Below are positions 21,701 to 28,910 of a DNA stretch of 64,000 nt, one piece after another; position 1 is the stretch's first letter, and each line of letters starts with the position of its first letter. Source of the DNA: Agarilytica sp045430345 (GTDB lineage: Bacteria; Pseudomonadota; Gammaproteobacteria; Pseudomonadales; Cellvibrionaceae). Both the position numbers and the translations under genes were made by a program. Under the pieces are notes generated by a model that saw only the letters and a list, made by a program, of their open reading frames with translations, did no database searches and was not told the origin of the DNA. The stretch lies in NCBI GenBank assembly GCA_045430345.1, contig JAILXT010000001.1, positions 992,001 through 1,056,000 on the forward strand, written 5' to 3'.

Positions 21701-22380
21701 TAACCATAGATGGAATGGAGGTTGAACAGCCGCGTCGAGCGGGTATTTCTTCCTTTGGAGCCACCGGATCTAACGCACATATCATTATAGAGGAACACCC
21801 CACCTCAGCAGTAATTAACGATAATATTCCGGAAGAAGAGCTAATTATTCTCTCAGCAAAAACACCCGAAGGACTGCAAGCACGCGTGACAGACCTTCGT
21901 GAATCATTAATAAAAACTCCGGAGGTATCACTTGAAAATATCGCTCATACTCTGCGTATTGGACGTGAACAACAAACCTATAGAATAGCCTTAATTAGCG
22001 ACGACACTCCCTCACTGATCAAGAAGATATCCGAATATTTATCAGGAAATACCCCGAGCATCACAGGCGTTCATGTAGGCACCAAAACCGATACCGGTAA
22101 CTTACTGCAACAATTATCGAGAGAAAATAAATTTAGCGACATTGCATTTGAGTGGATTGAAAAACGCATGTTCAGCGAAATAGCAGAGCTTTGGGTAAAC
22201 GGTATCGATATACCCTGGAACCTGGTAAAAAACACGAAAAACACACGAAGAATAAGCTTGCCAACCTACCCTTTCACAGGAAAGGACTATTGGATGACTT
22301 CAAACAAATCAACGCCACCAAAAGATTCCCTCCCCACTCAAACACAACAAATTACTGAGATAAGTAATGGAAAAATTTGA
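15721..22380 (+). CDS. Trans-AT polyketide synthase PKS2: ACP / KS-DH-cMT-ACP / non-elongating KS
   Basis: About 2219 residues; ATG 15721 has AGGA 9 bases upstream and follows the PKS1 stop by 13 bases. Residues 1-35 (ALYQAIKEGKISRSDAIKKI) resemble N-terminal docking segments of trans-AT PKSs. Next come ACP5 (Ser81) and KS5 (from ~171, Cys346). DH2 has His825, Asp829 instead of the usual Gly, Pro834, and DGAMQ at 992-996. A C-methyltransferase follows (SAM motif EVGAGTGGT from 1284), then ACP6 (Ser1527) and KS6 (Cys1763, HATGT His1898). In KS6 the second catalytic His is Tyr1938 (NIGY), so condensation is unlikely. A short linker ends the protein; there is no TE. ACP5 probably completes the module begun by KS4. 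The next gene overlaps by 14 bases. Confidence 0.95.
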   Translation: MNNEDQALYQAIKEGKISRSDAIKKIQEKKQRRNDTDRKLETNDLKGCASQFLAQVLSEVLTLPIDKINYESPLEDYGIDSVKALRYTNALEEHFGELSKTLLFEYQCLSDLADFMIEHHSAIILGIHNETTLNPVDTDITRTYSPPKQQDIKHKLHGHKKVVQQRRTDQDIAIIGLAGQYPQASNIDEFWENLIEGKDCVTQIPEKHWDFETYYDSEAGKVGKSYSKWGGFLRSPYSFDPIFFNISPQEAKWTDPQERLFLQTVYETVENAGYTKQVLIKPNKNGLNPRIGVYVGVMYTEYPMFGVQEQALGRPMVMQGSPSSIANRVSYYFNFNGPSMAVDTMCSSSLTAIHLACQNIVNDECDYAIAGGVNLSLHPNKYLSLSAGKFLSPTGRCHAFGEDGDGYVPGEGVGAVLLKPLQQAIKDGDNIQGIIKATDINHGGKTNGYTVPNPNAQTTVIDRTLAKSGIPPRNISYVEAHGTGTSLGDPIEIKGLSTAFEKSTLDKKFCAIGSVKSNIGHCESAAGMAGLTKVLLQMKHETLVPSIHSERLNTYIKFENTPFKVQRSLAHWNSQATDGTRQPRAAGISAFGAGGSNAHLIIEEYIPAIEPEPPTSSPFILILSTMKLERLKEYAQNVLIFIEKRKIALSPQELSNFCYTYQTGRESFKNRLGISANSSEELALYLRDYLSENQNDSVFDSHDLRSIERCRTHNDLPHMLLATWLEGKTAHWESLYADRNPLRVTAPGYPFNLKEYRLPQSIPGYADSHKNINTSTIPHTQPAIVDEDNKIQQENSGQTKNTYIRKGPNGYQIKFSGKEFFLVDHHIQDTPILPGVMYMELVSRALENEDLGNTTTNCIQFIHIAWIQPFIGSKAKSADIILTQKDDGLIAFDVKPDRNNNEVYCQGHVRIKEGNTSKIIDLHKIQSRCNGGNTSKTDCYTIFDNMGLKYGPAHQPIERIQWNSDMALAYLRIPQNITKTINDFVLHPSLLDGAMQSNIGLSLDNNTSDTNESFAPFAIEEVNIYRSPPAEVWAWVRRSEGSKKGDKIQKNDIDICDNEGNVCVQLHRVTSRKIDLPKKIQRDSKPTNSAYQNTPEHAFFPPLQPQNNKTYYYELDTLSRTVLWASLSEMGLLRCNGDIEVISTALDIDEKYKNWLEESLHILTKNGLIIKNGHSFHPKRDRNIPLSLSWKIWDTKKSSWKDDEQISAKSNLIETCLKSLPDILTGKTQATDIIFPNSSMGLVENIYKNNIVADFYNDALAKTIAYHIKKKITADPTAKIRILEVGAGTGGTSALIFKALEPFEKNIADYHYTDLSKAFLLHAKEHYGPSTPYLSYGIFNAEHHPSTQNIQQEFDIVIGANVLHATQNMTDSLNNIKATLVQNGILAINEITQKNDFTHLTFGLLDGWWRFNDPEARIPGTAALSIRNWESLLEKLGYTDINRPASNAEHLGQQIIISRSDGVINPCTPNTMANSDILSTSTNRSSVDDLLLQKTIAALTEDLCSALDMDPSDIEPESSFELYGVDSILASRVANKMQERIPSITSTKIYEYGSITKLANHLVSIDREQLTKLFSINETETNSAELAHASETESNRKHAHSSSSLQSGDIAIIGVAGRYPGANSVEDFWSNISQGISSVSEIPKTRWDWQDNYSKDRSPGKVYTKFGAFIDNIARFDADFFGISASEATWMDPQERLLLETVYRCIEDAGYTPDTLDKDNNVGVFVGVTNGFYPSGPQYYSIPNRISYSFDFKGPSFAIDSACSSSLTGAHLAVESLRSGTCNCAIVGGVNLIVDPKQYEELCFTGMLTKDDKCKSFSKHADGFIDGDGVGAIIIKPLHQAEQDGDNIHGVIKATMINSSGRTNRYATPKAAEQTEVIVDAIRRANIDPRSINYVEAHATGTSMGDSIELMGLNHALQRFNKDKQYCAVGSYKPNIGYCESASGIAGITKVLLQMRHKKITPSIHCEELTSEFDFENSALYIQQELCDWTPTTLTIDGMEVEQPRRAGISSFGATGSNAHIIIEEHPTSAVINDNIPEEELIILSAKTPEGLQARVTDLRESLIKTPEVSLENIAHTLRIGREQQTYRIALISDDTPSLIKKISEYLSGNTPSITGVHVGTKTDTGNLLQQLSRENKFSDIAFEWIEKRMFSEIAELWVNGIDIPWNLVKNTKNTRRISLPTYPFTGKDYWMTSNKSTPPKDSLPTQTQQITEISNGKI

Positions 22381-23323
22381 TCAAGATGCTCTATCCGCAT
22401 ACTATAATGCTCGTAAATCTCTGGGAAAAACTCACACGTTTTGGATGGGAAAAGTTGACGTTCCGAACAATACAGTGACATGGAAGGAGTATGACCACAG
22501 AAAAACGGATGGACTCGGGGCCTTTATTAGCACACTTAAAGATATGGGTATACACAACATTGATTATCCCAGCATCAAAAATCCAACACCACCCAACACA
22601 GGGAAAAAACAAAAAATAATAGAACGCGCAATTAAACGAAAGAAACAATGGAAAGTAGACTGGAAGAAAAGAAAACCAAGAACGCACAACAACCACGCAA
22701 TTAAATGGCGGGTTATTGACGAAAATACTAGCCAAAATATTTTACATACAGCCAAAAAAAATCAAGTCAGCCTCAACAGCTATCTCCTCTTCACATTAAA
22801 CAAAGTAATTGGGAGGCATTTAACGAAACCTGAGTCGAGCTATTTTTGGGCAATGCCTGTAAATATGCGAGGGGCCGTTGAATTACCCAATCCCTCACAA
22901 AATCATTTTTCATTCATATCCATTGAGGCATTTGCGGCCAGCGGCCCCCAGGAGATTCATCGAGAAATTAAAGACCAATTCCGAGCCCAAGAACACTGGG
23001 CATTCTGGGATATATTTCGCTTCATGGCCAGCAGCCCCGAAATATTGAACCAGACTGTCGGATCTGCGAGTGATGACACTCGAATAGGAACATTCTCCAA
23101 CCTAGGTCAGTGGAACATAAACCAATTAACCCCAAAAGACACTTTTATTTTCGTGCCATCCATCACCTCTGACAGCCCCATCGCAATCGGCGTAACTCAC
23201 ATCAACAACAAAATTGGACTCGCCATGCATATAGACCCGAGCCTAGGCATTACTAACGAGCAATCAGACCTACTAATGAATACATGGAGCGAAACACTAC
23301 ACCCCAGAAGCTCAAACGCATAA
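22367..23323 (+). CDS. Condensation/acyltransferase-superfamily protein with HxxxDG motif; candidate polyketide release enzyme
   Basis: This 318-residue protein has HRKTDG at residues 44-49, matching the HxxxDG catalytic motif of NRPS condensation domains and CoA-dependent acyltransferases. MPVNMRG (163-169) and GTFSNLGQW (241-249) resemble conserved segments of the same superfamily's C-terminal half. The N-terminal half is much shorter than usual, where HxxxDG lies near residue 130-150. Residues 80-105 are strongly basic. The gene overlaps the PKS2 stop by 14 bases, is the last gene before a terminator, and follows a PKS with no thioesterase. Inference: it releases the finished chain by joining it to an amine or alcohol, or acylates the product. 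Its exact family and acceptor are unknown. Confidence 0.7.
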   Translation: MEKFDQDALSAYYNARKSLGKTHTFWMGKVDVPNNTVTWKEYDHRKTDGLGAFISTLKDMGIHNIDYPSIKNPTPPNTGKKQKIIERAIKRKKQWKVDWKKRKPRTHNNHAIKWRVIDENTSQNILHTAKKNQVSLNSYLLFTLNKVIGRHLTKPESSYFWAMPVNMRGAVELPNPSQNHFSFISIEAFAASGPQEIHREIKDQFRAQEHWAFWDIFRFMASSPEILNQTVGSASDDTRIGTFSNLGQWNINQLTPKDTFIFVPSITSDSPIAIGVTHINNKIGLAMHIDPSLGITNEQSDLLMNTWSETLHPRSSNA

Positions 23324-23339
23324 GCACCTTCTCCGCAAT

Positions 23340-23368
23340 AAAAATCCAGGCATATAGCCCGGATTTTT
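23340..23368. terminator. Hairpin terminator closing the polyketide operon (possibly bidirectional)
   Basis: AAAAATCC and GGATTTTT arms pair around an inner GGC/GCC stem with one mismatch. A/T runs lie on both sides, and the site sits between the last PKS-operon gene and the convergent esterase gene. Confidence 0.65.
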
Positions 23369-23418
23369 ATTAATTACAAAACATAATTCCTCAACAATAA
23401 GCTGAGATGCATTTTTTA

Positions 23419-25215
23419 TTACGGACAAGCACCCACCTCAAAATTACCCGCTGAAGTTTCCGCAAGTGTGGAGGTAGTAAAGGTGTTATACAAACCCATG
23501 CTCTCTCCTGACCCTACAGCATAAGCGTAAGCAAAGTTTGTCGTTGCTCGGCCAGCCTGAACATGCGCATAGTTACTTGCCGTGTACTCAGTACAAGAAC
23601 CTGGATCCGGCGTTGGAGTCGGCGTTGGAGTCGGCGTTGGAGTCGGAGTTGGCGTTGGCGTTGGCGTTGGCGTTGGCGTTGGCGTTGGCGTTGGAGTCGG
23701 CGTTGGCGTCGCTGTAGGAGTTGGCGTTGGCGCACCACCACCAGATCCGTTTGGATCAACATCAACCCACGAACCATCTTCAAGCTGCCAGAACGTTACG
23801 TCATTCATGTAGCCATGCTCAGACCCACACGCAGTGTAGCCCGTCACATCTAAACGACCCGCATTATAATGCGCAGTACATGTACCTGTTGCACTCGGCG
23901 CAAGATATTGAAGCTCAAGCGTTGTGAAGCTGACTGTACTAGTAGCACCGGATTCGTTACCACACTTATCAACCGCAGTAGCATACACACTGTAGGCCGT
24001 CTCAGGACTTAAACCTGAAAGGTTAATATTGCTCGATGAAGAGAAACCAGCAGAAGCACCGTTGGAATGGTAAAGGTTGTAACCTTTAAGGTCAGACTCA
24101 ATGTTACCCGCAACGCTTAATAGTGCATGCTTGTCCTGCACATCGTTAGCAATCAAACCTGTTGGAATCGCTGGCGCTGTAGTGTCATTCGGATCTTCAC
24201 ATTGAGAGAACCCCTGGAGCGTAATATTTTCGAAGAATGACCAAATATGCTGTGATGCGCTAGGGCCTTCTTCTTCTGCCCAAAGTGCGCTCGCGTCATC
24301 ATCACCTACCCAAAAATGCCCTTTACCTAATGAGGCTGTATGACCATCAATACCGTCATAAAACATCGTCTCTACTAGTGGGTTACCGTCAGCGTCATGA
24401 TAAGTAGAAATAGTGCAGGCAATACCTTCAGCGGTACAATCACGAGAATCATCAACATTTAAATCAGGGCCCCATACTGTTAGCTGAGAATCACGAATAA
24501 GCTCACCACCGCGAATCATTACGGTTGTGTCATTCTCTGAGTGAACGACGAAAGTAGGAATCGCACGCGTATCGTTTAACTCTGCGTTGATTTTGTCGAC
24601 ATGAAATTGGAGAGAGTTAAACGAATCCATTAAGACTGAGTTAGATCCATCGCCGTACGCAGGAGCCTCCACAGGCGCCATAGCGGCCCAATAGTGATTG
24701 TATGCAATACCTGCAGCAACCGTCATACCACCGCCACTAGAAATACCCGTGATGTAACGACGATCCGAATCAATGTTATAGCGAGACTCAACCTCTAAGC
24801 CCATATTGTACAGGTCATCAACTTCGCCATTACCGCCTTCTTGTACGTGCTGATCAAACCAGTAGCCCCAACAGTTTTCACTGCGCTGCTCTGTAAAGCT
24901 TGTCACGAAAGGAAAAACGACGATTACGTTGTGTTGATCAGCGATTAAATCAAAGTTCCAAAGGTTTAGCGCGTCTTCATGATCCATCGCGCAACCATGC
25001 ACGGCAAATAGCATGGGAACAGGCTCAGTCCCCGTATAGGACTGAGGAATATAAACTTTATACTGACGGTCTCTATTACCATCAAAGGTGTAACTCTCGA
25101 TTGCCCCTGTACCCGTCACTGTTTGCGCCTGAATAGACGAAACCGAAAAAGCGCTCGCTGCTGCTAATGCGACAAGCCCATTTCGCAAAACCTTAAAAGA
25201 GTTGATTAAACGCAT
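23419..25215 (-). CDS. Secreted PHB-depolymerase-like esterase with FN3-like domain and Thr-Pro linker
   Basis: This 598-residue exported protein has a signal peptide (1-30, cleavage after SIQA). The alpha/beta hydrolase domain carries HGCAMDHED (oxyanion region) and GISSG with nucleophile Ser159; a DGHTASLGKGHFW segment probably supplies the His. A fibronectin-III-like region (~375-460) and a short Cys-containing domain follow, then a (Thr-Pro)n linker and a C-terminal domain with ASNYAHVQAGRA, common at the end of polyhydroxybutyrate depolymerases. The likely substrate is a polyester or an esterified polysaccharide; the sequence does not decide. ATG 25215 is preferred over an upstream in-frame ATG (25323) because the signal peptide begins there and GAGG precedes it. 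It converges on the polyketide operon and is unlikely to belong to it. Confidence 0.88.
   Translation of the reverse strand: MRLINSFKVLRNGLVALAAASAFSVSSIQAQTVTGTGAIESYTFDGNRDRQYKVYIPQSYTGTEPVPMLFAVHGCAMDHEDALNLWNFDLIADQHNVIVVFPFVTSFTEQRSENCWGYWFDQHVQEGGNGEVDDLYNMGLEVESRYNIDSDRRYITGISSGGGMTVAAGIAYNHYWAAMAPVEAPAYGDGSNSVLMDSFNSLQFHVDKINAELNDTRAIPTFVVHSENDTTVMIRGGELIRDSQLTVWGPDLNVDDSRDCTAEGIACTISTYHDADGNPLVETMFYDGIDGHTASLGKGHFWVGDDDASALWAEEEGPSASQHIWSFFENITLQGFSQCEDPNDTTAPAIPTGLIANDVQDKHALLSVAGNIESDLKGYNLYHSNGASAGFSSSSNINLSGLSPETAYSVYATAVDKCGNESGATSTVSFTTLELQYLAPSATGTCTAHYNAGRLDVTGYTACGSEHGYMNDVTFWQLEDGSWVDVDPNGSGGGAPTPTPTATPTPTPTPTPTPTPTPTPTPTPTPTPTPTPTPTPDPGSCTEYTASNYAHVQAGRATTNFAYAYAVGSGESMGLYNTFTTSTLAETSAGNFEVGACP
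23609..23732. repeat. Hexanucleotide microsatellite encoding the Thr-Pro linker of the esterase
   Basis: Near-perfect tandem GGCGTT/GGAGTC units on the plus strand read as alternating Thr-Pro on the coding strand. Such tracts are prone to slippage in multiples of six bases, which would change linker length without breaking the frame. Confidence 0.9.
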
Positions 25216-25779
25216 AAAAAATCTGCCTCGAAAAAGTAAGTAAACAAACTTGGCTATTCTAGTTTTTACAATCGGCCAAGCTGTGAAACGCGATCTGGCT
25301 AACAAGAAAGTGATATGCCGCACAAATTCGCATTACAGGTAGTTTAATTGGGTATTTTCGCGCCACCATCAGACTATAGTCTCATTTACATATCGATTAA
25401 TAGGTGATATATGGACGCCAAAATGGCAGGTTTTATAAACATTTACTAGAACCAAGGCTCCATCCATACTTAATAAGTCTAGAAGGTATAACAAAAGCAC
25501 GCCTTTATACCTTTTTCGATAAGTAAAACCTCAGTAAAGCCCTCCGATATCGATAAAAACGATAAGAGACGTATTCGATATAATCGATATTTCTGGAACT
25601 TATTTCGCTAGATACGCTATTTTTATACTCAAACCCTTCAATTCTTGTTGAAAAATAGACCGTTACACAATAAAAACGCAACGAACCAGATAACGCCTCA
25701 GTTTCGACCCCGCCCTTTACCGTCCCCTACACCCACATAATCGCGCACAACACGCAGGTGCTGAATAATGTCCAGACAT
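25216..25779. other. Intergenic region upstream of the esterase, no gene seen
   Basis: No convincing reading frame. The stretch is A+T rich and contains several ATCGATA/TATCGAT half-sites clustered between about 25,515 and 25,592. These could be an operator or simple sequence bias. The esterase promoter should lie in its left part. Confidence 0.5.
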
Positions 25780-25808
25780 AAAAAAGGGCCGCGAATTCGC
25801 AGCCCTTA
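25780..25808 (-). terminator. Rho-independent terminator of the RhlE-type helicase gene
   Basis: Read on the minus strand, AAGGGC and GCCCTT flank a GCGAATTCGC palindrome and are followed by a run of T. It lies ~55 bases beyond the helicase stop codon. Confidence 0.85.
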
Positions 25809-25863
25809 TGTGGATTAGATTAACCTTCAAATGAGGTATCTTTTACGGGGATACATTTATCGT

Positions 25864-27258
25864 TTAGCGGTTACCCGAAACTCTTCGACCATCAGTGCTT
25901 TTTGGGTTGGCGTTTCTGCCGGCGCCGCTCGCGGCATTCGCTCTGCGAGCAGCCGGTTTATTTGAGCTTGACGAGTTACCGCTACCGCGCTTTTGATTGG
26001 GTGACGTCGAGTTCTTTCCCGCATTTGTATTACCAGATCTGTTGCTGTGCTGAGATCGAGATTTTGGCTTTTTAGGATGCTTGGGTTTAGTAACACCCTG
26101 CTTCAAACGAGACTCAGGTAGTTCATGCACAGGCTCAAAACCATCGACATATTCACGTGAAATCAACTTATTAATTAACCGTTCGATATCAGAAAGCTGT
26201 TTTATTTCATCAGCAGATACAAGCGATACCGCTTCCCCTGTTGCGCCAGCGCGCCCGGTTCTACCAATGCGATGCACATAATCTTCCGGAACATTGGGTA
26301 AATCAAAATTCACGACGTGAGGCAATTGGTCTATATCCAAACCCCTTGCGGCTATATCAGTTGCTACCAAGGCGCGAATTTTTCCACTTTTAAATTCAGC
26401 TAAGGCTTTTGTTCGTGCACCCTGGCTTTTATTTCCATGAATAGCGGCGGCTCTTATCCCCGCGCCCTCCAATACTTTGGTCAATCGATTTGCGCCGTGC
26501 TTAGTTCTTACAAATACCAGCACCTGCTCCCAGTCATTCTCGCGAATCAAGGTCGATAGCACAGCGGACTTTTGGCTTTTATCGACTGGGTGTAGTTTTT
26601 GCTGAACGGTCGTTGCGGTTGCGTTACGAGGGCTCACAGATATTTCTACGGGGTTATGTACCAAACCTTTCGCTAGCTTTCGAATATCCTCTGAAAACGT
26701 TGCTGAAAATAATAAGTTTTGGCGTTTAGCGGGCAATAATTTCAAAATCTTTTTTATGTCGTGAATAAAGCCCATATCCAACATACGATCAGCTTCATCT
26801 AATACCAACACTTCGAGCTGCTTAAACTTCACCGCGTTTTGATTATACAAATCCATTAACCGACCTGGCGTCGCCACCAAAACATCAACGCCTTTTCGCA
26901 ACTTCATCATTTGAGGATTAATTTTAACGCCGCCAAACACAACGGCTGATCGTAATGGAAGATTCTTTCCATAAGTCTCCACACTCTCACCCACTTGCGC
27001 GGCTAACTCTCGTGTTGGTGTCAACACTAACGCGCGGACTTGGTTACTCGCTGCCGGCTGCCCCTCTCGGAGAAGTTCTAATATAGGTAAGGTAAAACCC
27101 GCGGTTTTACCTGTACCCGTTTGAGCGGCGGCCATTACATCACGCCCCTCCAATATTGGAGGAATAGCCTTCTCTTGGACTGGTGAGGGCGTATCGTAGC
27201 CCTCCCCTTGAACTGCGTCTAAAATAGGCTGGGAAAGAGCAAGTGAAGAGAACTTCAT
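25864..27258 (-). CDS. rhlE: DEAD-box RNA helicase, RhlE type
   Basis: This 464-residue ATP-dependent RNA helicase acts in ribosome assembly and RNA turnover. Motifs in order: the Q motif region near PSPVQEKAIP, Walker A AQTGTGKT, PTRELA, GG, TPGR, DEAD, SAT, then in the second RecA domain the ARGLDI and HRIGRTGRAG motifs. The C-terminal ~90 residues are a low-complexity Lys/Arg/Ser/Asn-rich tail of the kind that binds RNA. Start ATG 27258 (MKFSSL) matches the family's N-terminus better than the upstream ATG at 27288. It is transcribed alone and ends at the hairpin near 25,790. Confidence 0.92.
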   Translation of the reverse strand: MKFSSLALSQPILDAVQGEGYDTPSPVQEKAIPPILEGRDVMAAAQTGTGKTAGFTLPILELLREGQPAASNQVRALVLTPTRELAAQVGESVETYGKNLPLRSAVVFGGVKINPQMMKLRKGVDVLVATPGRLMDLYNQNAVKFKQLEVLVLDEADRMLDMGFIHDIKKILKLLPAKRQNLLFSATFSEDIRKLAKGLVHNPVEISVSPRNATATTVQQKLHPVDKSQKSAVLSTLIRENDWEQVLVFVRTKHGANRLTKVLEGAGIRAAAIHGNKSQGARTKALAEFKSGKIRALVATDIAARGLDIDQLPHVVNFDLPNVPEDYVHRIGRTGRAGATGEAVSLVSADEIKQLSDIERLINKLISREYVDGFEPVHELPESRLKQGVTKPKHPKKPKSRSQHSNRSGNTNAGKNSTSPNQKRGSGNSSSSNKPAARRANAASGAGRNANPKSTDGRRVSGNR

Positions 27259-27530
27259 AGGTTTGGATCTCAGAAAGGTAATCCTCACAGTAAAAGACTA
27301 TTCGACTGGATTCCCTGTGAGTAAAAAACGGTCAAACAAAAACGGCCTGCACTGTAATCGAGTTTGGCGCCGTTTACCAGAAAAGAAACACCAATCCCCT
27401 TGTGGCGTAAGGCTTTACGCGTAACGCAGCTCATCTATACTGACAATATAATTTAAATAAAACCAACCGCGAGGCGATTAAGGCGTGAACCACAAGCTTC
27501 CGTCCGCCCTGCTTACCACGTGATTGAGAC

Positions 27531-27767
27531 ATGAAAAAACTAAAGAATGAAAAAGAACTCGTCAAAAAAGCGATATTAGACGGCATAAAATACGGGGAAA
27601 GTCGTGGTGTCGTGGAGTTCGAAGCCACGGACTCATCAAACGAGAAGGTTGAATACATCTATCGCCTACTTGTTCACGATGCGGTGATTCATCCCCTGCC
27701 CGAGGATCAAGTCTCACAGCAAACGATGCGGCACAAACTCGCTATCTGGGCATCCAAGTCAAAATAG
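27531..27767 (+). CDS. Small hypothetical protein, 78 residues
   Basis: A short basic-acidic protein of no recognised family. The N-terminal 20 residues (KKLKNEKELVKKAILDGIKY) are predicted helix; the middle is acidic. It has no signal peptide or membrane segment. The initiation region has only a weak ribosome-binding site (ttgagac). It diverges from the helicase gene and converges on the HPP gene. Coding status is plausible because the frame is clean and isolated, but not proven. Confidence 0.5.
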   Translation: MKKLKNEKELVKKAILDGIKYGESRGVVEFEATDSSNEKVEYIYRLLVHDAVIHPLPEDQVSQQTMRHKLAIWASKSK

Positions 27768-27842
27768 CGTCGATAGTCCTGTAAAACAGATGTCTTATTG
27801 AAAGACAGCCTCCTCTATGACAAAGGGCGAAACGGATATGGG

Positions 27843-28328
27843 CTAGCTCTCGAAGGGGTTTTTCTCTCTTAATGTCCCTACCGCCATCGCAAACGACAGA
27901 AGAATGATGGCGTTAAAAAATACCGGGACGATAACAAACGCATAGCCTAAATTATGCACCGCATGCCCCCCGACAACCGAAGTAACCGCCGTCGCGCCTC
28001 CGGGCGGATGCATACAGCGACACACAAACATCAACGGCATGGCTAAACCAATCGCCACGGAAGACGCAAGTATCTCGTTAGGGATGAGCTTATAACAGGT
28101 GACCCCCACCAGGGCAGAGACCAAGTGCCCACCAACAAGATTCCATGGGTGGGATACCGGTGCGTGAGGCATGCCAAATACAAGCATGGCGGACGCACCG
28201 GTAGACGCTAAGATCATTGAAGATTGCTCAGCTTGTAATATGTTGTAGCTAAAAAAGGATGCACACAAAGTCGCTATAAACGCCCCAGCAATAGACGCAG
28301 ACAGCTCTTTGTTGCTCATATTATCCAT
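27843..28328 (-). CDS. HPP-family integral membrane protein
   Basis: This 161-residue protein has four hydrophobic segments and the diagnostic CMHPPGGATA motif of the HPP family near residues 105-115. Family members are small membrane proteins of poorly defined role; some plant and cyanobacterial relatives transport nitrite. Met4 is an alternative start. The gene lies 46 bases downstream of the small protein at 28375-28761 in the same direction and may share its transcript. The nearby globin hints at a nitrogen-oxide theme, but that is only context. Confidence 0.85.
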   Translation of the reverse strand: MDNMSNKELSASIAGAFIATLCASFFSYNILQAEQSSMILASTGASAMLVFGMPHAPVSHPWNLVGGHLVSALVGVTCYKLIPNEILASSVAIGLAMPLMFVCRCMHPPGGATAVTSVVGGHAVHNLGYAFVIVPVFFNAIILLSFAMAVGTLREKNPFES

Positions 28329-28374
28329 ATATGCAACCTAACCTAGTGACAATACGATCTCAAGTCGCTAAGCG

Positions 28375-28761
28375 CTACTGAGATTGAAGCTCAATCCGGT
28401 TCTCGTCCCGATCAATCACGAGATATTGGCTGATATTCCCCATTTCGACATCGTTAGTCATCTTGTTCAGGTAGGGATCCGCTTCTTCAGTGGTAGGTGC
28501 ATTTCCGTTCTCACCACTTAAACTCGCGATAAAAAGGAAGTTCCACTCTTTGTTTATCCCATCAGCTTCTTTGATCAAGGATGTAAAATCACTTACTTCT
28601 TCCGGCGCTTTGTCCACGCACATCACGGGCGTAATCGTCCCTTGCTGATGTTTTTTGCTCTTCTTCGGGTTCTTCGCTTCCGCATTGGCGAATAACAATA
28701 AGAGTCGTTGTGGCTCATCTTGAGCACTGGTCATTTGAAGTAATTCGCTAAACACTGTCAC
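28375..28761 (-). CDS. Conserved small protein, often labelled ribonucleotide reductase subunit alpha by error
   Basis: 128 residues. The pattern PQRLLLLFANAE near the N-terminus, TPVMCVDKAPEEVSDFTSL in the middle and FIASLSG..NAPTTEEADPYL later matches, from memory, a conserved family in Pseudomonas and relatives. Members carry a misleading ribonucleotide-reductase label; they lack any reductase motif and have no known function. It is probably cytosolic, with no signal peptide. It is transcribed divergently from the globin gene across a 211-base region that contains two inverted repeats. Confidence 0.75.
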   Translation of the reverse strand: MTVFSELLQMTSAQDEPQRLLLLFANAEAKNPKKSKKHQQGTITPVMCVDKAPEEVSDFTSLIKEADGINKEWNFLFIASLSGENGNAPTTEEADPYLNKMTNDVEMGNISQYLVIDRDENRIELQSQ

Positions 28762-28855
28762 TGGTGATATATCCCATAAGTTATGTAGAGGGACGGAATA
28801 CTACCCATTTTACCCCGCTAAAACCAGCCGTAGAATCCTGCGCCGACAACGCATA

Positions 28856-28874
28856 GGGGGCGGTTTATGCCCCC
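28856..28874. promoter_or_regulatory. G/C inverted repeat between divergent genes
   Basis: GGGGGC and GCCCCC arms of 6 bases are separated by 7 bases, midway between the small-protein gene and the globin gene. It could be an operator or a short hairpin; there is no T-run typical of a terminator. Confidence 0.35.
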
Positions 28875-28910
28875 AATTTGCAGGCCGAACCAAGGCATTA
28901 TTGACTACAC

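Noticed and set aside
23609..23732. CRISPR-like tandem repeat
   Set aside because: The units are six bases long, contiguous, have no spacers and are coding.
23514..23927. Several reading frames rich in Arg, Gly-Val or Gln over the Thr-Pro linker
   Set aside because: They are produced by the hexamer repeat in other frames of the esterase gene and have no independent support.
25216..25323. N-terminal extension of the esterase to ATG 25323
   Set aside because: It would bury the signal peptide 36 residues inside the protein; ATG 25215 has GAGG upstream and a proper signal sequence.
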